Notes: generated by a model not told the origin, from the letters alone. Shown: positions 17,481 through 25,521, numbered from the stretch's first letter. The stretch is DNA of 39,943 nucleotides from Rhizobium sullae (GCF_900169785.1 NZ_FWER01000054.1:1-39943); one strand, 5' to 3'. A program made the numbers and translations.

Positions 17481-17954
17481 TCAATCCAGCCCGAGCCTCT
17501 TGCGCAGTTGCGTATTTTCCACGCGCAACTTTTCGGCCAGACGCTTGCGCAGCTTCTGGTTCTCCTCTTCGAGCTGAACAAGATCTGCCAACTCATCGCC
17601 GGCAGGAGCCGGCTTCTCGTTCCTTTGAACAACGGGCGTCGCGGTCCGTTTCCAGTTATAGTAGGTCTGCTCCGATATGCCGGCAGTCTTGATCGCGTCC
17701 TTGAGAGTGCTCTTGCCTTTGGTGACTGCCGTCTCGATCAGCTTGAGCTTGCCAATTTTTTCCTGTTCGCTATATGCCCGTGGCTTGGTGACCTGCGACT
17801 TTGCAGCAGTTGTCTTTGATTCAGATCGCGCCGGCTCGACGGCCGTCTTCGGGCGCTGTGGCGACTTCTGCTTCTTGGCAGCAGGTGTTTTTGCCTCCGC
17901 CTCCGGCGTCTCAACTGCAGCAACCGGTCCTATGTTGTTCTCATCAGCCATCAT
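17481..17954 (-). CDS. syrB: SyrB-like transcriptional regulator
   Basis: A 157-residue protein closely resembling rhizobial SyrB, the repressor of syrM in Sinorhizobium meliloti. Recognised segments are the MADEN start, a basic Ala/Lys-rich linker, a transposase-like helix-turn-helix (STLKDAIKTAGISEQTYYNW, about 82-101) and a C-terminal leucine coiled coil (ELADLVQLEEENQKLRKRLA, then VENTQLRKRLGLD). GAGGGGA lies before ATG 17954; an adjacent second ATG at 17951 is equally possible. SyrB-type genes occur in several copies in rhizobia, so the true target here may differ from syrM. Confidence 0.8.
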   Translation of the reverse strand: MMADENNIGPVAAVETPEAEAKTPAAKKQKSPQRPKTAVEPARSESKTTAAKSQVTKPRAYSEQEKIGKLKLIETAVTKGKSTLKDAIKTAGISEQTYYNWKRTATPVVQRNEKPAPAGDELADLVQLEEENQKLRKRLAEKLRVENTQLRKRLGLD

Positions 17955-18125
17955 TATTTCCCCTCTATTTCATCGCCTGTTCTCGGTTGAATTAATTATA
18001 GAGTCAACACTACCGCCAACCTCATCTTTGCGGGTAGTCGAACGTAATTGGGCGGCCTTGGGATGGCATGCAGGAGACAATTTGAAGCGCCGTAAGATCG
18101 CTGAAGCACAGTGTTTTCGATATTG

Positions 18126-19166
18126 TCATTCGATCTCGTAAATCGCGGCGTTGTCCTGCACCTCGCGCAGCCCCTTGTATGACGAATGCCTGAGCTTGCC
18201 GTCGTGTGTCCATGCCCGGTATTCGATCTCGGCAATCAGCGTCGGCTGCACCCAGACAATACCCTTTGATCGGTCCTTGTATTCGACGGGCGGCTTCTTC
18301 GCCGTCAGGCGATCGAGCATAGAGCGCAGCTCCCATGCGACACTTTCCTTGAAGCCGGTCCCGACATTCCCGACATAGACCAGCCCATCGCCCTTTCGCG
18401 CCGCAAGCAGCAGGGAGCCGATACCGGCCCGCGCGACCATGGACTGTTCATAGCCGATGATCACAAAGCTGTCGCTCTGGAGGCATTTGATTTTCAGCCA
18501 GTCGCCGAGGCGGCCGGAGCGGTAGGTGCTGTGCCGGTTCTTGGCGATGATGCCCTCGAGGTCGTGCTCGCATGCAGCAGCAAGCAGTTGATCGCCGTCT
18601 GCCTCGACCTCTTCGGAAAGTCGAATGTCGCCCTCCTTGCCGGCGACCAGGCCCTCGAGCAGATGACGCCTTCCGGATAATTCCATCTCGGTCAGATCAT
18701 GCCCATCGAAGTAGAGCAGATCGAAAGCCATGAAGAGTGCTTCGCCGGATGTGCGTTTGCCGCCACGCCCGCCAAGCGATTGCTGCAGCAATCCGAAACT
18801 CGGCCGCCCCAGTTCGTCGAGAACGACTGCCTCGCCGTCAAGTATCGCGGTTGCCACGCCGAGTTGCTTTGCGGCTACTGCTATCGCCGGAAAGCGATGC
18901 GTCCAATCATGTCCGCCTCTCGTGATGACCCGGACACCACGGGGTTCGATGTGCACCGCGAGGCGATAGCCGTCCCATTTGATTTCGAAGACCCAGTCCG
19001 GTCCCTTCGGCGGCTTCGCTTTTGTAAGTGCCAGACACGGTTCGATGCGCGCGGGCATGGGATCGAAGGGAAGGTTCGGTTGGGCCGGATCTCGCGGCTT
19101 GCGGGCTCTTGAACGAACCGGCATATCGGTGGCGAGAAGCGGTTTTGGTGGCGGATATTTGACCAT
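18126..19166 (-). CDS. ligD: ATP-dependent DNA ligase (LigD ligase-domain type)
   Basis: A 346-residue ATP-dependent ligase corresponding to the stand-alone ligase module of bacterial NHEJ LigD. The adenylation lysine is Lys63 in motif I (EIKWDGYRLA). Other nucleotidyltransferase motifs follow: ILDGEAVVLDE, FMAFDLLYFDG, EGIIAKNR and WLKIKC. An OB-fold domain covers about 245-346. No polymerase or phosphoesterase domain and no Ku gene are in the window, so it would need a partner elsewhere or act alone. The N-terminal 30 residues are basic and Pro-rich. ATG 19166 has only a weak ribosome binding site; ATG 19124 is an alternative. Confidence 0.88.
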   Translation of the reverse strand: MVKYPPPKPLLATDMPVRSRARKPRDPAQPNLPFDPMPARIEPCLALTKAKPPKGPDWVFEIKWDGYRLAVHIEPRGVRVITRGGHDWTHRFPAIAVAAKQLGVATAILDGEAVVLDELGRPSFGLLQQSLGGRGGKRTSGEALFMAFDLLYFDGHDLTEMELSGRRHLLEGLVAGKEGDIRLSEEVEADGDQLLAAACEHDLEGIIAKNRHSTYRSGRLGDWLKIKCLQSDSFVIIGYEQSMVARAGIGSLLLAARKGDGLVYVGNVGTGFKESVAWELRSMLDRLTAKKPPVEYKDRSKGIVWVQPTLIAEIEYRAWTHDGKLRHSSYKGLREVQDNAAIYEIE

Positions 19167-19185
19167 CCGATGATAACATCAGGGA

Positions 19186-19293
19186 ATGCGTAAAAAGAAA
19201 ACGACATTTGAGATGATGGCATTCGAAGAATTCAAGCCGAAATGCAAATGGCCGGACGCATGGCCGATGGCGCAATTAATTCTCAACGCCTAG
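19186..19293 (+). CDS. possible 35-aa small protein
   Basis: ATG 19186 opens a 35-codon frame (RKKKTTFEMMAFEEFKPK, then a Trp-rich CKWPDAWPMAQLILNA end) closed by TAG at 19291-19293, divergent from the ligase gene. Composition is protein-like, but AGGGA directly abuts the ATG, so translation may start at an internal ATG. Function unknown. Confidence 0.28.
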   Translation: MRKKKTTFEMMAFEEFKPKCKWPDAWPMAQLILNA

Positions 19294-19342
19294 AAAATTG
19301 CAGGGCGTGCCGATTGCCGACGAGGTCGCGGCGGAGTGGCGC

Positions 19343-19604
19343 TCAGAGATGTCTTTCCACATAGCCGTTCAGAAAGTCCCATCTCATGCCGAGCGGCTGC
19401 CTGACCAGATCGTAATGATCGTTGAACCGCTTGATCAGGGAACCCTCCAGGTTCGGATCCCACATCGTGGCCTCATAGCCCAAACGGCCGCTGACAAATA
19501 CCGAAAACTCCCTAAGCCCCGAACGATCTTTCGTCATCTGCGCGCATGCGCTCGATAAACTCATCGGTAAGAGCGACAATTTGGTTGTGCGTGATATTCG
19601 ACAT
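19343..19604 (-). pseudogene. frameshifted small hypothetical gene
   Basis: From ATG 19604 the minus strand reads SNITHNQIVALTDEFIERMR, then ADDERSF, and hits a stop at 19512. One base out of phase, the text continues coherently as LREFSVFVSGRLGYEATMWD through RWDFLNGYVERHL to the stop at 19343. Joined, this makes a sensible protein of about 85-90 residues, so a single-base indel near 19515-19530 probably broke the gene (or is a sequence error). The family is not recognised. Confidence 0.4.
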
Positions 19605-19877
19605 GACCAGACCTGCACGTTGCGAGATAGCGAGATTTTAGCAACTTTCGGCCTGACGTGTCATCTTAGAGCGAGCATCCCGAGTTTTTCCGCGAATTTC
19701 GGACTGTATGGCGAGCGTGACCGGGGCGGGCAAAGCGATTGGAGGAGGGATATGAGCCCGCCGAACTCCATCTCAAGCATGGCGTCATGCTTTTGCATCT
19801 GTATTCGACGAGGTCCGAGAGGCCGGCGGTTGTTCATTAGGATGCCGGCAGCTCACTCCGACGGTCTTAAACGTTGA

Positions 19878-20081
19878 TCAGAGCACGCTGACGTTTTCCG
19901 CTTTCGACTTTCCAGTTTTGCGGTCCTGGCCTAGCTCGTAGCTGACCCTTTGTCCCTCTTTCAAAGATCCGCCTCGCTGCAGAGCGGAGACATGCACAAA
20001 TACGTCCGTCCCGCCATTCTCGGGGGTGATGAAGCCAAAGCCTTTGTCTTCGTTGAAAAATTTGACAGTACCGGTAGGCAT
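19878..20081 (-). CDS. cspA: cold-shock protein (CspA family)
   Basis: A 67-residue single OB-fold nucleic-acid chaperone. The start ATG 20081 (PTGTVKFFNEDKGFGFITPE) has GGAG six bases upstream. RNP1 (KGFGFI) and RNP2 (VFVHVSAL) are intact, and length matches the family. Such proteins melt RNA structure during cold or stationary-phase stress. The frame is open further upstream, but that extension lacks family similarity. Paralogs are normally numerous in rhizobia, so the exact csp number cannot be given. Confidence 0.93.
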   Translation of the reverse strand: MPTGTVKFFNEDKGFGFITPENGGTDVFVHVSALQRGGSLKEGQRVSYELGQDRKTGKSKAENVSVL

Positions 20082-20413
20082 AAAAGCTCCTGATGATAGG
20101 CGGCCGCTTGCCGCGCCGGTAAATCTATAGCGCAATCTTCCGGTTATCAATGGCGTGTCAGATTTCGCTGTTAAGTAGCCGGTGTTTTCTGGAGCACTTA
20201 GCCGCCCACGCGGGGCCTTTCGTGGGGTCGATGCTGGCGAAGGCACTGTCACACGCTGGCCCCTTGGGTTCAGCCCCATAAAGCATCTCAACCAACTTGC
20301 TCCACAGCCACTGCGCCTGCGGGCAACGGCCTGATCAGCGGCGCGGGCCGAGACTAAGGCGATGTGGACGGAATCCACACAGGACAAGATGTTAATCTTT
20401 TTTTCTGTTCGAT
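20082..20413. other. gene-free stretch upstream of cspA-like gene
   Basis: About 330 bases between the cold-shock start and a sigma-F-like promoter motif. It contains the cold-shock gene leader and a weak dyad (CCCACG/CGTGGG, about 20206-20227). No convincing gene was seen on either strand. Confidence 0.35.
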
Positions 20414-20439
20414 GTAACGATCAGCGACCCGCGCGCGAA
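20414..20439 (+). promoter_or_regulatory. sigma-F-like promoter motif GTAACG-N16-CGAA
   Basis: GTAACG (20414-20419) and CGAA (20436-20439) are separated by exactly 16 bases. This is the same spacing and boxes as three other sites in the window. It points toward a VOC remnant (20543), a cupin fragment (20629) and a secreted hydrolase (20923). Confidence 0.55.
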
Positions 20440-20542
20440 ATATCTGCTGTGACACGGACTTCCTACCTCCTTCCCGGTCACCGGGCGGCGCGGAACCTTT
20501 CTGAGCCGTGCGCAGAGGCATCGTAGCTTGAAGGAACAACTT

Positions 20543-20603
20543 ATGGGCATCAATCACGTCGCGCTCGCCGGCAGAACACTTCGAAGCGTCCTTACTCTTC
20601 TAC
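20543..20603 (+). pseudogene. VOC/glyoxalase-family N-terminal remnant
   Basis: ATG 20543, with AAGGA upstream, starts GINHVALAGR. After a one-base frame change the text continues HFEASLLFY. This is the opening strand and helix of a vicinal-oxygen-chelate (glyoxalase/bleomycin resistance) protein. Coding similarity stops at about 20603, where the AT-rich leader of the next frame begins. Only about 20 codons remain. Confidence 0.5.
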
Positions 20604-20628
20604 GTATAAATATAAAGGAGTGTATTCG

Positions 20629-20904
20629 ATGACAAGATCCGCGACATTCAAGGGGCAGCGAGCGGAAATGCGCGATATCATGGGGCCGCTCGTCGATCTC
20701 TCGGCTCGAAACGGGGAAGATTACGTCGTCATCCGAAGCATCGTGCCATCGGGCACGATCGTATCGCTTCACAGCCACAGCGGCCGGGAAACGATGATAA
20801 TCGTTCCTGGGCGTGAAGGCGTCGCCGCGCCCGCACGCTATTGCAAGATGCCTCGCGCAAACTGCTCACCACGCACCAGGTCTCTGGCAGACTTCTCACT
20901 ATAA
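20629..20904 (+). pseudogene. cupin-domain protein, truncated
   Basis: ATG 20629 follows AAAGGAG. The first 60 codons (DIMGPLVDLSARNGEDYVVI, then VPSGTIVSLHSHSGRETMII) match the front of a small cupin, with the metal-binding HSH-x4-E pattern visible. From about residue 64 (VPGREGVAAPAR) the composition changes to Arg/Pro-rich text with no cupin similarity, so the second half of the barrel is lost or frameshifted. It probably no longer functions. Confidence 0.5.
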
Positions 20905-20922
20905 GCACCGGTGATACCCTTC

Positions 20923-21732
20923 ATGCGCACATGCCCGCTCGCTGCTCTCCTCCTCATCGCCGTCATGCCTCTTGCCGTTTCTTCCGCAATGCTTTGCGGA
21001 GTGCAGACTGCTTGTCCGGTCAGGGAGGGAAACTATCGGATCGAGTTGCCGCAAGATGGCGACATTCGCGGCGTCCTTGTCTATTTCCATGGTTTCAAAA
21101 GCTCCGCCAGGTTGCAGATGCAGCAACGCCCCCTGGTCGAGATGACGCTCGCGCATCATCTGGCCTATGTAGCCGTCGATGGCATCGACGGCGGTTGGTC
21201 TTTTCCTCAGGGTCCCCGTCAGGGTCGCGATGAAATGGCGTTCATCGCGAATGTCTTTGATGACCTGCGGCAACGCTACGGTTTTACCCCGGACAAGACG
21301 GTGATCGGTGGTTTTTCCATCGGCGCATCGATGGCTTGGTACGCCGCCTGCCAGCAGGGGGAGAAAACCGCGGCCGTGGTGACTTTCTCCGGCGTGTTCT
21401 GGAATCCTCTTCCCAAACCGGATGACTGCGTTGCCAATCTTCCTCCAATGGTACATTTTCATGGGACCGCGGATCAGACATTTCCGCTCGCCGGTCGGGC
21501 GATTGGCACCAAATTCCATCAGGGCGATGCGCTCAAAAGCTTGGCCATTCTGCGTGAGCGCGCCAAATGCGACATGAAGGCAGCGAAGAAAGTCACGCTG
21601 GATAGCATCGAGTGCGACGATGTACCGGACTGCATTCGGGGCGACAGTATCATGTGCATCCACAACGGTGGCCACGAGGCCCGGTCCGATATGCTTGACG
21701 CTGGCCTGACAGCGGTGGGCTTTCCCAAATGA
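20923..21732 (+). CDS. secreted PHB-depolymerase/LpqC-like alpha/beta-hydrolase
   Basis: A 269-residue exported serine hydrolase. ATG 20923 starts a Sec signal (PLAALLLIAVMPLAVSSA). A GTG at 20911 is possible, but the weak GGTGA fits the ATG. The alpha/beta-hydrolase triad is visible: Ser132 in GGFSIGASM, Asp184 in HGTADQTFP and His251 in HNGGHEA. YFHGFKSS supplies the oxyanion loop. Several Cys (30s, 143, 169, 231, 237, 245) could form disulfides. The layout resembles polyhydroxybutyrate-depolymerase/LpqC esterases. It lies downstream of the VOC and cupin remnants and their sigma-F-like promoter. The substrate is unknown. Confidence 0.75.
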   Translation: MRTCPLAALLLIAVMPLAVSSAMLCGVQTACPVREGNYRIELPQDGDIRGVLVYFHGFKSSARLQMQQRPLVEMTLAHHLAYVAVDGIDGGWSFPQGPRQGRDEMAFIANVFDDLRQRYGFTPDKTVIGGFSIGASMAWYAACQQGEKTAAVVTFSGVFWNPLPKPDDCVANLPPMVHFHGTADQTFPLAGRAIGTKFHQGDALKSLAILRERAKCDMKAAKKVTLDSIECDDVPDCIRGDSIMCIHNGGHEARSDMLDAGLTAVGFPK

Positions 21733-21763
21733 AGACCGGGCTGCAAAAAAACGAAGATCCTTT

Positions 21764-21789
21764 GTAACAACCGCCTGCATTCCCACGAA
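21764..21789 (+). promoter_or_regulatory. sigma-F-like promoter motif GTAACA-N16-CGAA
   Basis: GTAACA (21764-21769), 16-base spacer, CGAA (21786-21789). It lies between the hydrolase stop and the 184-aa gene (ATG 21867), giving an estimated leader of about 70 bases. Identical boxes precede the SDR-Rieske operon and the ECF sigma gene. Confidence 0.65.
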
Positions 21790-21866
21790 TTAGCAGGCAG
21801 CAAGGTCGCAAACCTGATCCGGCGCGATGCTGACGGATCGTTCGAGGATTACAAAGGAACACCCTC

Positions 21867-22421
21867 ATGCTGCAATCAATCACATGTCCAAACATCGGCC
21901 ATGCTATCGTTCATCATTTCGGAGAAGGCGCGGCCGTCTGGGGGCAGGCGATCACTCCGAGCATTGCTCATCTGGTTCAGGCGCATCGGGAGTTGGCGAT
22001 CGATTATTCCCGGATACGCCCCGGTATTGTGTTCGAGACCGTCTCGAGTGTTGCGATGCTTCCCCATGTCATCGATGGATCCACGTTTCGCATACACGTC
22101 GAAAGCACGGCGTTTCGCCGCACCGTTGTCCGACGCGAAGCGGCGCTGGAAGCCTTCATCCGCTGCGATGCAGGCGCCGAATGCACCCTCAAGCTTTGGG
22201 GCTGTGTCGCGACGGAAAGTCCATCGCAGCAGTCAGATCGACTGGCGGATATCGACGATAAAACTGCCACCACCATACCTGTGATTTTCACCGTGACATT
22301 CTGGGAGATATCGCGCGCGCCTGACGCCCGCATGGAGCAGATGATCAGGGAAGTCTCCGAAAAGGACCGCAAAATCCGCGAGCTGGAATTGAAGGTGGCG
22401 CTCTCGATGTGTTCGCAATGA
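21867..22421 (+). CDS. hypothetical protein (184 aa), putative sigma-F regulon member
   Basis: I do not recognise this family. ATG 21867 has AGGA about seven bases upstream. The protein has no signal peptide or membrane segment. The body (about 1-145) looks like a compact alpha/beta domain (AIVHHFGEGAAVWGQAITPS, FRIHVESTAFRRTVVRREAA). The last 35 residues (MEQMIREVSEKDRKIRELEL) form a probable coiled coil for oligomerisation. Four Cys are present. The sigma-F-like promoter 78-103 bases upstream ties it to the ECF/NrsF system farther right. Confidence 0.6.
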   Translation: MLQSITCPNIGHAIVHHFGEGAAVWGQAITPSIAHLVQAHRELAIDYSRIRPGIVFETVSSVAMLPHVIDGSTFRIHVESTAFRRTVVRREAALEAFIRCDAGAECTLKLWGCVATESPSQQSDRLADIDDKTATTIPVIFTVTFWEISRAPDARMEQMIREVSEKDRKIRELELKVALSMCSQ

Positions 22422-22465
22422 ACCCATGTTCAGGCAGACGCACGCAGTTGTGAAGTCCCCCAAAT

Positions 22466-22491
22466 GTAACGCTCCAGTGCCGTCGGACATA
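22466..22491 (+). promoter_or_regulatory. weak sigma-F-like motif GTAACG-N16-CATA
   Basis: The -35-like GTAACG (22466-22471) matches, but the -10-like box reads CATA instead of CGAA at the right spacing. It lies about 135 bases before the DoxX gene and points at it. Listed as a candidate because DoxX-family genes belong to the Caulobacter sigma-F regulon, as I recall. Confidence 0.25.
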
Positions 22492-22622
22492 ACAGGAGTG
22501 TCGCTGCCAAGTATCGAAGAAAAGACCAATGACCTTGACGACGGACTGTTTTCAAACTGAGCAGCCAGCGTCGATCAATGCGTGAGCCGATGAATTGATT
22601 GTTCCACACGAGGGAGTTTACC

Positions 22623-23078
22623 ATGCAGAATTCAGACAGCCCGACGATAAAGAATGAGGCGGAATCAACCTGGATCCCCCGGGCAGAGCAGGCCGCGCCG
22701 CGCTGGCGTCAAATCGGACTGTGGAGCGTCAAGCTTCTCCTTGCTGCGGCCTTCATCGCCGCCGGCAGCGCCAACCTCTACGGCCTGCCGATGATGGTTC
22801 AGAACTTCGAGCAGATCGGGCTCGGGCAGTGGTTTAGGTATTTCACCGGAACACTCGAGCTGATCGGCGCGGCCGCGCTACTCGTCCCGGCTGTGGCCTC
22901 GCTCGGTGCGCTTCTGCTCGCCGCGATCATGGTCGGCGCCACCTTGACCCATCTCTTCGTGCTGCCGGGCTCGCCCGTCCCCGCGATCGTGCTCTTCGCG
23001 CTGAGCGTGATGGTAGCCTGGGCGCATCGCGACCAGATCGCGGCGCTGGCCAGCAAGATCCTCGTCGACCGCGACTGA
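22623..23078 (+). CDS. DoxX-family membrane protein
   Basis: A 151-residue inner-membrane protein of the DoxX family. ATG 22623 follows GGGAG. A hydrophilic N-terminus of about 30 residues precedes four hydrophobic helices (LLLAAAFIAAGSANLYGLP, LELIGAAALLVPAVASLGAL, LLAAIMVGATLTHLFVL, PAIVLFALSVMVAWAH), with the family's G-x2-E-LIG-A pattern in helix 2. DoxX proteins have been linked to redox and thiol stress complexes. The setting, near remnants of FecR, a YHS-domain protein and sigma-F-type promoters, agrees with a stress role. Confidence 0.85.
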   Translation: MQNSDSPTIKNEAESTWIPRAEQAAPRWRQIGLWSVKLLLAAAFIAAGSANLYGLPMMVQNFEQIGLGQWFRYFTGTLELIGAAALLVPAVASLGALLLAAIMVGATLTHLFVLPGSPVPAIVLFALSVMVAWAHRDQIAALASKILVDRD

Positions 23079-23128
23079 GGACACGAAAGTCGTCAACGCT
23101 CTCCCCTTCACGTTCCGAGGCTCATGTC

Positions 23129-23519
23129 ATGTCACGGCTGATCATCGCCGCCCTGCTCCCGCTCACGCTTTCAGCCTGTCATACGACCGATCTCGGCCGC
23201 TCTGTCGGCATCCGCTTATTACGTCGCCGTCCGGCCGCCTTTTCATTCGTGGCCCTCAATTTCCGAGCTGACCGCCGACTACTGGACCGCGACGGGCGAG
23301 CGCAGGCAGGTGGATCTTGCCGGCGGCGCCTCGCTGGAATTGAACACCCAGACCAGTATTGCGCTGCGCCCCTCGAACGGCATAGGGGAGCGGATCGAGC
23401 TTATAAACGGGGAGGCCATGATCAGCACGGGAAAGGAGCTGGCGCAAGCGCTCACGGTCATCGCGGGCGATGGCAGCATGAGTTCTCGCAACGCCAGGTT
23501 CAATGTGTCGCAAAGTTGA
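23129..23519 (+). pseudogene. FecR-like anti-sigma regulator fragment behind a lipoprotein-like signal
   Basis: ATG 23129 encodes a lipoprotein-like signal (SRLIIAALLPLTLSAC) with a lipobox LSAC, then goes out of phase. In another frame, from about 23180, the sequence reads AYYVAVRPPFHSWPSISELT, ATGERRQVDLAGGASLELNT and IELINGEAMISTGKELAQAL, ending at TGA 23517-23519. This is the periplasmic FecR domain that normally senses TonB-receptor signals. The cytoplasmic sigma-binding domain and the C-terminus are missing, so this is a remnant. Whether the lipoprotein start belonged to the same gene is unclear. Confidence 0.55.
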
Positions 23520-23571
23520 GCCGCCCGCGACGAAAAAAGGCGGCGCTTTCGTTCAACAGAAGGATAACACC

Positions 23572-24030
23572 ATGACGATCTCATTACGCCCCATTCTGCC
23601 GCTTGCAGCGGCTCTCACACTTTCCTTCGCCTCTGTCGGCTATTCCGCGGAGATTTTTACGACGAATGGTGTGGCCATCAACGGCTATGATCCCGTCGCC
23701 TATTTCACCGACCACAAGCCTGTGAAAGGGTCGGACAAATATACGGCAACCTACCAAGGGGCGACGTTCCACTTTGCATCCGCCGCACATCGCGATGCAT
23801 TCGCCGCCAACCCAGGACATTTTGCTCCGCAGTATGGCGGTTATTGTGCCTTTGGAACGGCGCAAGGCCACAAGGCGTCAACCAAACCCCAAGCCTTTAC
23901 CGTGGTCGATAATAAGCTCTACCTCAATTACAATGACAGCGTCCTCAAGACGTGGAGGCGGGACGTCAGCGGGTATATCAAAAAGGCCGACGCAAACTGG
24001 GATAAGGTCAGGGCACAACCTGATCCGTAA
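23572..24030 (+). CDS. exported YHS-domain protein
   Basis: A 152-residue protein with a Sec signal (PILPLAAALTLSFASVGYSA) and one YHS-type domain: NGYDPVAYF near the start, then ATYQGATFHFASAAHRDAFA and PQYGGYCAFG. YHS domains are small, often metal-associated modules. AAGGA precedes ATG 23572. The longer open frame to 23503 lacks a start signal. A strong hairpin follows the gene at 24052-24077, so it is probably transcribed alone or with the FecR remnant. Confidence 0.85.
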   Translation: MTISLRPILPLAAALTLSFASVGYSAEIFTTNGVAINGYDPVAYFTDHKPVKGSDKYTATYQGATFHFASAAHRDAFAANPGHFAPQYGGYCAFGTAQGHKASTKPQAFTVVDNKLYLNYNDSVLKTWRRDVSGYIKKADANWDKVRAQPDP

Positions 24031-24051
24031 GTCCCGACGCCGACATGAATC

Positions 24052-24077
24052 ACCTATCCGCCCCATTGCGGATAGGT
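24052..24077 (+). terminator. hairpin terminator after the YHS gene
   Basis: ACCTATCCGC and GCGGATAGGT form a perfect 10-bp stem with a 6-base loop (CCCATT), followed by ACCTTTTC. It lies 22 bases after the YHS stop. The T-run is short, but the stem is strong. The rest of the gap to the convergent CoA-transferase stop at 24301 holds no gene I can support. Confidence 0.65.
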
Positions 24078-24300
24078 ACCTTTTCAAGTTGAGGGCGACG
24101 CCTGCCGCCCCGAGCAAAGACGGCGCCGGAAAACGCGTCATTGCCGCCAGGCTCAGCGCGACTGCAGTGCGTCAGAAACGAGATTACAATCAAGCGCTCG
24201 CCCTCAACTTTGTCGGTACGTCGCCCCCTTGCCATCGGCAAGACGACCCATTCCGGCATCCTTGGCAAAACCCATTTGCGCGACGCGATCAAGCCACAGT

Positions 24301-25512
24301 TTAAGTCCGGCGAGCAGCTTCGAGCATCGTGAGTGCGCGAAGGATGGCGTCCTTATCCTGATCGACATGCGGCGGCGCCCGATCGAAACGAACCGGGGTT
24401 GCGGACATTTTGAGCGGGTTGCCGAGCAGGCGGACGGTTTGTCCGTCCACTGTTTCCATGGGTATGATCATTTCACGCGCCAAGGTATGCGGATTAGTTA
24501 CGACCTGATCGATCGTGGCGACCCGGCCTGCAGGGATTTCGGCATGGACAAGGCGCTGCTCCCAGATTTCGGCGGTGTCGGCTTGTAGAGCCTCGGTCAC
24601 AAGCCGGTCCAGTGCATCGACATTAACAACGCGATCACGGTTGCGGCGAAACCGCTCGTCGCCCGCCAGATCGGGACAGCCAATCGCCGTACAGAAGCGG
24701 GCGAACTGCTGATCGTTTCCGACTGCGATGGCGATTTCACCGGCAGCCGTTGCAAAGGTCTGGTAAGGAGCGATGTTGGGATGCCGGTTGCCGATCCGAT
24801 TTGGCACCTTTCCCGAAACCAGATGGTTCGTCGCGGCATTGATAAGCCAGGCAACTTGCGTGTCATAAAGCGCCAGATCGATATATTGGCCTTCGCCCGT
24901 CCGGTCGCGATGGCGGAGAGCGGCGAGAATGCCGACGGTCGCATACATGCCGCACATCACGTCGGCGATGCCAAGGCCGACCTTGAGGGGCCGGCCACCG
25001 GCCGTATCGCTTTCGCCGGTGATGCTCATGATACCGCCCATCGCCTGGACGAGAAAATCATAGCCGGTTCTCTCGGCATAGGGTCCGGTTTGACCGAAAC
25101 CGGAAATCGCACACCAGACGATATCCGGTTTGATCTTGCTAATATCCTCATAGCCGAGTCCGCGCCGGTCGAGATCGCCCGGCTTGTAGTTTTCGATCAC
25201 CACGTCCGAGATAGCCGCCAGCCGCTCGACAAGCGCAACACCTTCATCGCTGCCGAGATCGATGGCTATCGATCGCTTGTTGCGGTTGGCGGACAGGAAA
25301 TAGGCGCTGAGATCACTGTCGCTGCCATCGGCATTCGGCACGAAGGGCGGTCCCCAGCTGCGCGTGTCGTCGCCAGTATCAGGGCGCTCGACCTTGATGA
25401 CATCGGCCCCGAGATCGGCGAGCAGCTGCGTACAGGTCGGTCCGGCGAGAATCCGCGACAGGTCGAGGATGCGCAGACCTTCGAGGCTGGCGGGTTTTTG
25501 ATTGTCAGACAT
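24301..25512 (-). CDS. class III CoA-transferase (CaiB/BaiF family)
   Basis: A 403-residue family III CoA-transferase that moves CoA between carboxylic acids through an aspartyl-CoA intermediate. Family landmarks are LRILDLSRILAGPTCTQLLA, DVIKVERPDTGDD, LSANRNKRSIAIDL and the catalytic Asp152 in TGYDFLVQAMGG. It is the last gene of a five-gene minus-strand operon, nine bases after the OpgC-like gene. Pairing with a ThDP decarboxylase recalls the formyl-CoA transferase/oxalyl-CoA decarboxylase system. The ThDP partner here is not clearly an oxalyl-CoA decarboxylase, so the substrate stays open. Confidence 0.9.
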   Translation of the reverse strand: MSDNQKPASLEGLRILDLSRILAGPTCTQLLADLGADVIKVERPDTGDDTRSWGPPFVPNADGSDSDLSAYFLSANRNKRSIAIDLGSDEGVALVERLAAISDVVIENYKPGDLDRRGLGYEDISKIKPDIVWCAISGFGQTGPYAERTGYDFLVQAMGGIMSITGESDTAGGRPLKVGLGIADVMCGMYATVGILAALRHRDRTGEGQYIDLALYDTQVAWLINAATNHLVSGKVPNRIGNRHPNIAPYQTFATAAGEIAIAVGNDQQFARFCTAIGCPDLAGDERFRRNRDRVVNVDALDRLVTEALQADTAEIWEQRLVHAEIPAGRVATIDQVVTNPHTLAREMIIPMETVDGQTVRLLGNPLKMSATPVRFDRAPPHVDQDKDAILRALTMLEAARRT

Positions 25513-25521
25513 TGGGGATTC

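Noticed and set aside
19581..19877. 98-codon plus-strand frame between the broken small gene and cspA
   Set aside because: It has no start signal, and Arg/Ser/Cys-rich text typical of non-coding frames.
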